The notes under the pieces are model-generated. The model did no database searches. It saw only the letters and a list, made by a program, of their open reading frames with translations, and was not told where the DNA came from. The position numbers and the translations under genes are program-made. A stretch of DNA of 7,150 nucleotides from a bacterium (GTDB lineage: Bacteria; SZUA-79; Acidulodesulfobacterales; Acidulodesulfobacteraceae), in assembly GCA_021800745.1 (NCBI GenBank), contig JAJYYS010000080.1:1-7150 (forward strand), in the 5' to 3' direction. Shown piece after piece: positions 5,380 to 7,150 of this stretch. The stretch's first letter is position 1. Every line of letters begins with the position of its first letter.

Positions 5380-5643
5380 TCACCCTTTTAATGTTTCAAT
5401 ATGTGCATGTTTAATGCTTTTATACAGCCCCTCAATTTCGTCGGCCGTCAGGATTGCGACGAACCGTCCGTCGTGGTAGATTTCCACGCCGCTTTCGGTC
5501 GCTTTTTTTCCGATAACGATGCCGTTGTTTATTACGCGGCGGGTATGGTCAGGCTTATCGGTCATTTCGTCCGAAATTGAACCCTGCAACGATGACGCGA
5601 GTTGAGGATTATATTTCTCAATTGATTCATCTATAATTGCCAT
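5380..5643 (-). CDS. Unrecognised small protein (87 residues)
   Basis: No family is recognised. The C-terminal half, from NNGIVIGKKATESGVEIYHD to ADEIEGLYKSIKHAHIE, alternates short strands and turns and ends in a helix, as in a small alpha/beta domain. The N-terminal 35 residues look less ordered (SLQGSISDEMTDKPDHTRR). There are no cysteines, signal peptide or membrane segment. AAGGAGG (5653-5659) precedes ATG 5643 at a rather long 10-base spacing. A tiny 8-codon ORF ends exactly at this start (TAATG), which may couple translation. It lies 6 bases upstream of the split gene. Confidence 0.68.
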   Translation of the reverse strand: MAIIDESIEKYNPQLASSLQGSISDEMTDKPDHTRRVINNGIVIGKKATESGVEIYHDGRFVAILTADEIEGLYKSIKHAHIETLKG

Positions 5644-5669
5644 TAGCTATTAGCCTCCTTTATTTGCAT
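5643..5669 (-). CDS. Possible 8-codon leader mini-ORF
   Basis: ATG 5669 begins MQIKEANS and stops at TAA 5645-5643, whose last base is the first base of the next ATG (TAATG). A GAGGT (5675-5679) stands 5 bases before it. The SD of the following gene lies inside the mini-ORF, so a ribosome translating it would cover that SD and could re-start at 5643. A short ORF like this can arise by chance. Confidence 0.22.
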   Translation of the reverse strand: MQIKEANS

Positions 5670-5692
5670 TTTTGACCTCGGTTAATTATTAG

Positions 5693-5875
5693 TTAAATTT
5701 CTATCCAGACGACGGTTTCCCTGTTTAATTCTTCATTTAATTCGTCGTCTTCCGTTACGGGCTTGCCCGATTCGACCGATAGAATTTTATCCGACCTGAA
5801 ATCGCCCGTTGATACCAAGATTTCTAAATTTTCGTCAAACTCGTTTAATTTCTCTTTTAACTCTTTTACCGTCAT
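5693..5875 (-). CDS. Small strongly acidic protein (60 residues)
   Basis: The protein starts MTVKELKEKLNEFDENLEIL and ends NRETVVWIEI. This overall pattern (an N-terminal amphipathic helix, a strand, an acidic loop and a final hydrophobic strand) is familiar from small hypothetical proteins of phages and plasmids, but I know no assigned function. I count 17 Asp/Glu against 7 Lys/Arg, so it is clearly acidic. GGGAGGA stands just upstream of ATG 5875. It is separated by 49 bases from the next gene and 83 bases from the previous one. Acidic small proteins on mobile elements are sometimes DNA mimics or anti-defence factors; that is speculation here. Confidence 0.75.
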   Translation of the reverse strand: MTVKELKEKLNEFDENLEILVSTGDFRSDKILSVESGKPVTEDDELNEELNRETVVWIEI

Positions 5876-5958
5876 GATTATCCTCCCGTGAATTTTATCT
5901 GTTCACCCCATCCTATATAAAAAATTACTCCTCATCGTATTGAGCGCTGCGTTAAAAA

Positions 5959-6153
5959 TCAAATTACTTCCTTATCTGACTCAATGTTCATAATCACAGT
6001 TATATTTAGCCCAGGCAGATAATAAACCTCGTCTCCGTCCCCGCGATATAAATCATTTTTGCCGTATTGCCAAAACACGACATGCTCTTCTTCCCACTTC
6101 TTATTAGAAATGGTATTAACTTCGGATACTATTTCTTGATATAAATCCTGCAT
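5959..6153 (-). CDS. Unrecognised small protein (64 residues)
   Basis: The frame is open to an ATG at 6189, but GAGGGGG (6162-6168) stands 8 bases before ATG 6153 and inside that longer form, so 6153 is chosen. This also avoids an overlap: the upstream gene stops at 6156 and this ATG follows two bases later. The protein begins with a helix (MQDLYQEIVSEVNTISNKKW), followed by EEEHVVFWQYGKNDLYRGDG and strands (EVYYLPGLNITVIMNI), and ends in an acidic tail. It looks like a small soluble alpha/beta protein of unknown role. The SD within the last codons of the helix-turn-helix gene suggests translational coupling. Confidence 0.7.
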   Translation of the reverse strand: MQDLYQEIVSEVNTISNKKWEEEHVVFWQYGKNDLYRGDGDEVYYLPGLNITVIMNIESDKEVI

Positions 6154-6155
6154 TT

Positions 6156-7007
6156 TTACAACCCCCTCGCTATCATATCTTTTTGCCATTCACGAACTTC
6201 CGGATTGGCGGACAAGCTGACCGGTCTTTCGCATATTTTTTCTTGAATGTTGTCGATATCTACTTTGATAGAATTTAACGGAGCGTTAAATTCTTCTTTG
6301 GTTATTCGTGTCTTTTCGTAGCAATCGGGATAGCCGAATTTCATAATCATGCCGTCTTTCGCTTTAGGCTTAAGGTTTATTCCTAACGATTTTTTAATTT
6401 CTGCGTAAGCGTGGATGTTTATATGATATTTTTTTAGTATCTGGCTGGATAAAAGCCCTAATTTAATATCTTCCGCAATCTTTAATTTATCCTCTTCGCT
6501 CACAAAAGTCGGGCTAAATCCTACTGTTCTATGTTTAACCCTGCCGGCAATATTTTTTTTTATGCGATAGTAAGTAGCTTTGCCGATATTGTATTTTTTA
6601 TTTATTTCTTCAAAAGAAAGCCCGTTCCGCACGTCTTCGATAATTCTTTCTTTTTCTCCCTGTTCATAAGTTTTATGGTATCTTTTTCCCTGTTTTTTAG
6701 AACCGTCGTTCCTTAAATGTTCTTTTCCTCTTCCTAATTTAGCTTTTACGCTATTAGATTCTTTAATTTTTTCTTTTTTGTTCGTATCGATACCGGACGC
6801 TCCCACTGTTTCGGTTTTTTTATTGTCGATTTCGCCGGCGTTGGACGATTCTTCGAGTTTTACAACGGAGGACGATTCAATTAAAGACTGGCGGCGTTGG
6901 TTAATCACATCTGATATAGCGTTTATAAATTCTTCGCTGTATCCTTTACAGCTAAAATAAATTTCGTCACGGTTGATTTTTAAAACGATTTCGTTTTGAT
7001 TTTCCAT
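6156..7007 (-). CDS. DNA-binding protein with two duplicated helix-turn-helix units (283 residues)
   Basis: Two helix-turn-helix units of the resolvase/transposase type are visible. The first, about residues 118-153, includes RIIEDVRNGLSFEEINKKYN and ATYYRIKK. The second, about 173-208, includes IAEDIKLGLLSSQILKKYHI and YAEIKK. At a fixed offset of 55 residues I count 15 identities in 35 positions, so one arose by duplication of the other. Before them lie an N-terminal domain (1-45) and a Lys/Ser-rich flexible linker (46-115); the C-terminal 75 residues are unrecognised. There is no catalytic motif of a recombinase or replication initiator. It may be a transcription regulator of the element or a protein binding repeated sites. 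AGGGGG (7012-7017) precedes ATG 7007. The downstream gene starts two bases after its stop. Confidence 0.75.
   Translation of the reverse strand: MENQNEIVLKINRDEIYFSCKGYSEEFINAISDVINQRRQSLIESSSVVKLEESSNAGEIDNKKTETVGASGIDTNKKEKIKESNSVKAKLGRGKEHLRNDGSKKQGKRYHKTYEQGEKERIIEDVRNGLSFEEINKKYNIGKATYYRIKKNIAGRVKHRTVGFSPTFVSEEDKLKIAEDIKLGLLSSQILKKYHINIHAYAEIKKSLGINLKPKAKDGMIMKFGYPDCYEKTRITKEEFNAPLNSIKVDIDNIQEKICERPVSLSANPEVREWQKDMIARGL
6162..6168 (-). promoter_or_regulatory. Ribosome binding site deciding the start at 6153
   Basis: GAGGGGG on the minus strand, 8 bases before ATG 6153 and within the last codons of the preceding gene. It favours the 64-residue product over the 76-residue one. Confidence 0.7.
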
Positions 7008-7055
7008 AATACCCCCTGTTTTCTTATTATTTAATTAATTTTTCCTATATTCTCC

Positions 7056-7150
7056 TTAAATTCGGTTTTTGTCTTTAAATGCCCTATATTTTTCGATATA
7101 ACAGTTTCCAAACTCGGGATATTCCCTAAAAATATACTTTTCGACATATT
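7056..7150 (-). CDS. Possible C-terminal end of a gene entering from the right edge
   Basis: One minus-strand frame is open from the edge to TAA 7058-7056 and reads YVEKYIFREYPEFGNCYIEK and on to RAFKDKNRI, 30 residues with a natural-looking charged and aromatic composition. It has no start in the window, so it would be a gene tail. A competing frame starts at ATG 7147 (MSKSIFLGNIPS...) and runs 38 codons to TAA 7031; it looks less protein-like and its upstream SD region cannot be seen. The 48 bases from 7055 to 7008 are very AT-rich and hold nothing clear except the SD of the next gene. Confidence 0.4.
   Translation of the reverse strand, partial: YVEKYIFREYPEFGNCYIEKYRAFKDKNRI

Noticed and set aside
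5876..5958. Extra small gene in the 83-base gap
   Set aside because: The only start there gives about ten codons (MRSNFLYRMG) without a properly placed SD; no other signal was seen.
6531..6960. Plus-strand frames opposite the tandem helix-turn-helix gene
   Set aside because: They are antisense translations rich in Phe and Ser, with no SD and no recognisable domain.

Overview
The window looks like part of a bacterial conjugative or mobilizable element: a plasmid, or the plasmid-like part of an integrative element. It is AT-rich by eye. All supported genes lie on the minus strand, closely packed or overlapping, almost all with strong Shine-Dalgarno (SD) sequences and with frequent AGG, AGA and ATA codons. 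No rRNA, tRNA, insertion sequence or CRISPR array is visible. The sequence does not fix the host; an AT-rich Gram-negative or related bacterium is the most I would infer.

Reading in the direction of transcription (right to left), the window opens with a possible gene tail (7150-7056). Next comes a 283-residue DNA-binding protein with two duplicated helix-turn-helix units (7007-6156). A row of small unrecognised genes follows, with starts at 6153, 5875, 5643, 5373, 5130 and 4535. One of them (5373-5127) appears split over two frames at a CTC TGA C site. A 154-base stretch (4689-4536) holds only weak reading frames. About 84 bases (4247-4164) separate this row from the next block and may hold its promoter.

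The second block reads as one tight operon: a two-CxxC zinc-ribbon-like protein (4163-3855), a P-loop kinase-like protein (3858-3250), a 74-residue protein (3240-3016), a ParA/ParF-type ATPase (2994-2374), a ParB-domain protein (2341-1244), and the first 414 codons of a MobF (TrwC/TraI-like) relaxase that runs off the left edge (1244-1). The parB-like stop and relaxase start share one base (TAATG), so partition-type and DNA-transfer functions are probably co-expressed.

From family knowledge, the relaxase nicks one strand at oriT and leads it to the recipient. ParA/ParB-type proteins position the element for inheritance, and small ParA relatives such as VirC1 can also help recruit a relaxosome. 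The roles of the zinc-ribbon, kinase-like and small proteins cannot be read from sequence. The most striking unexplained signals are a perfect 13-bp inverted repeat with a 1-base centre inside the parB-like gene (1804-1830) and the two-frame gene at 5127-5373. No oriT, replication origin or centromere could be identified with confidence.
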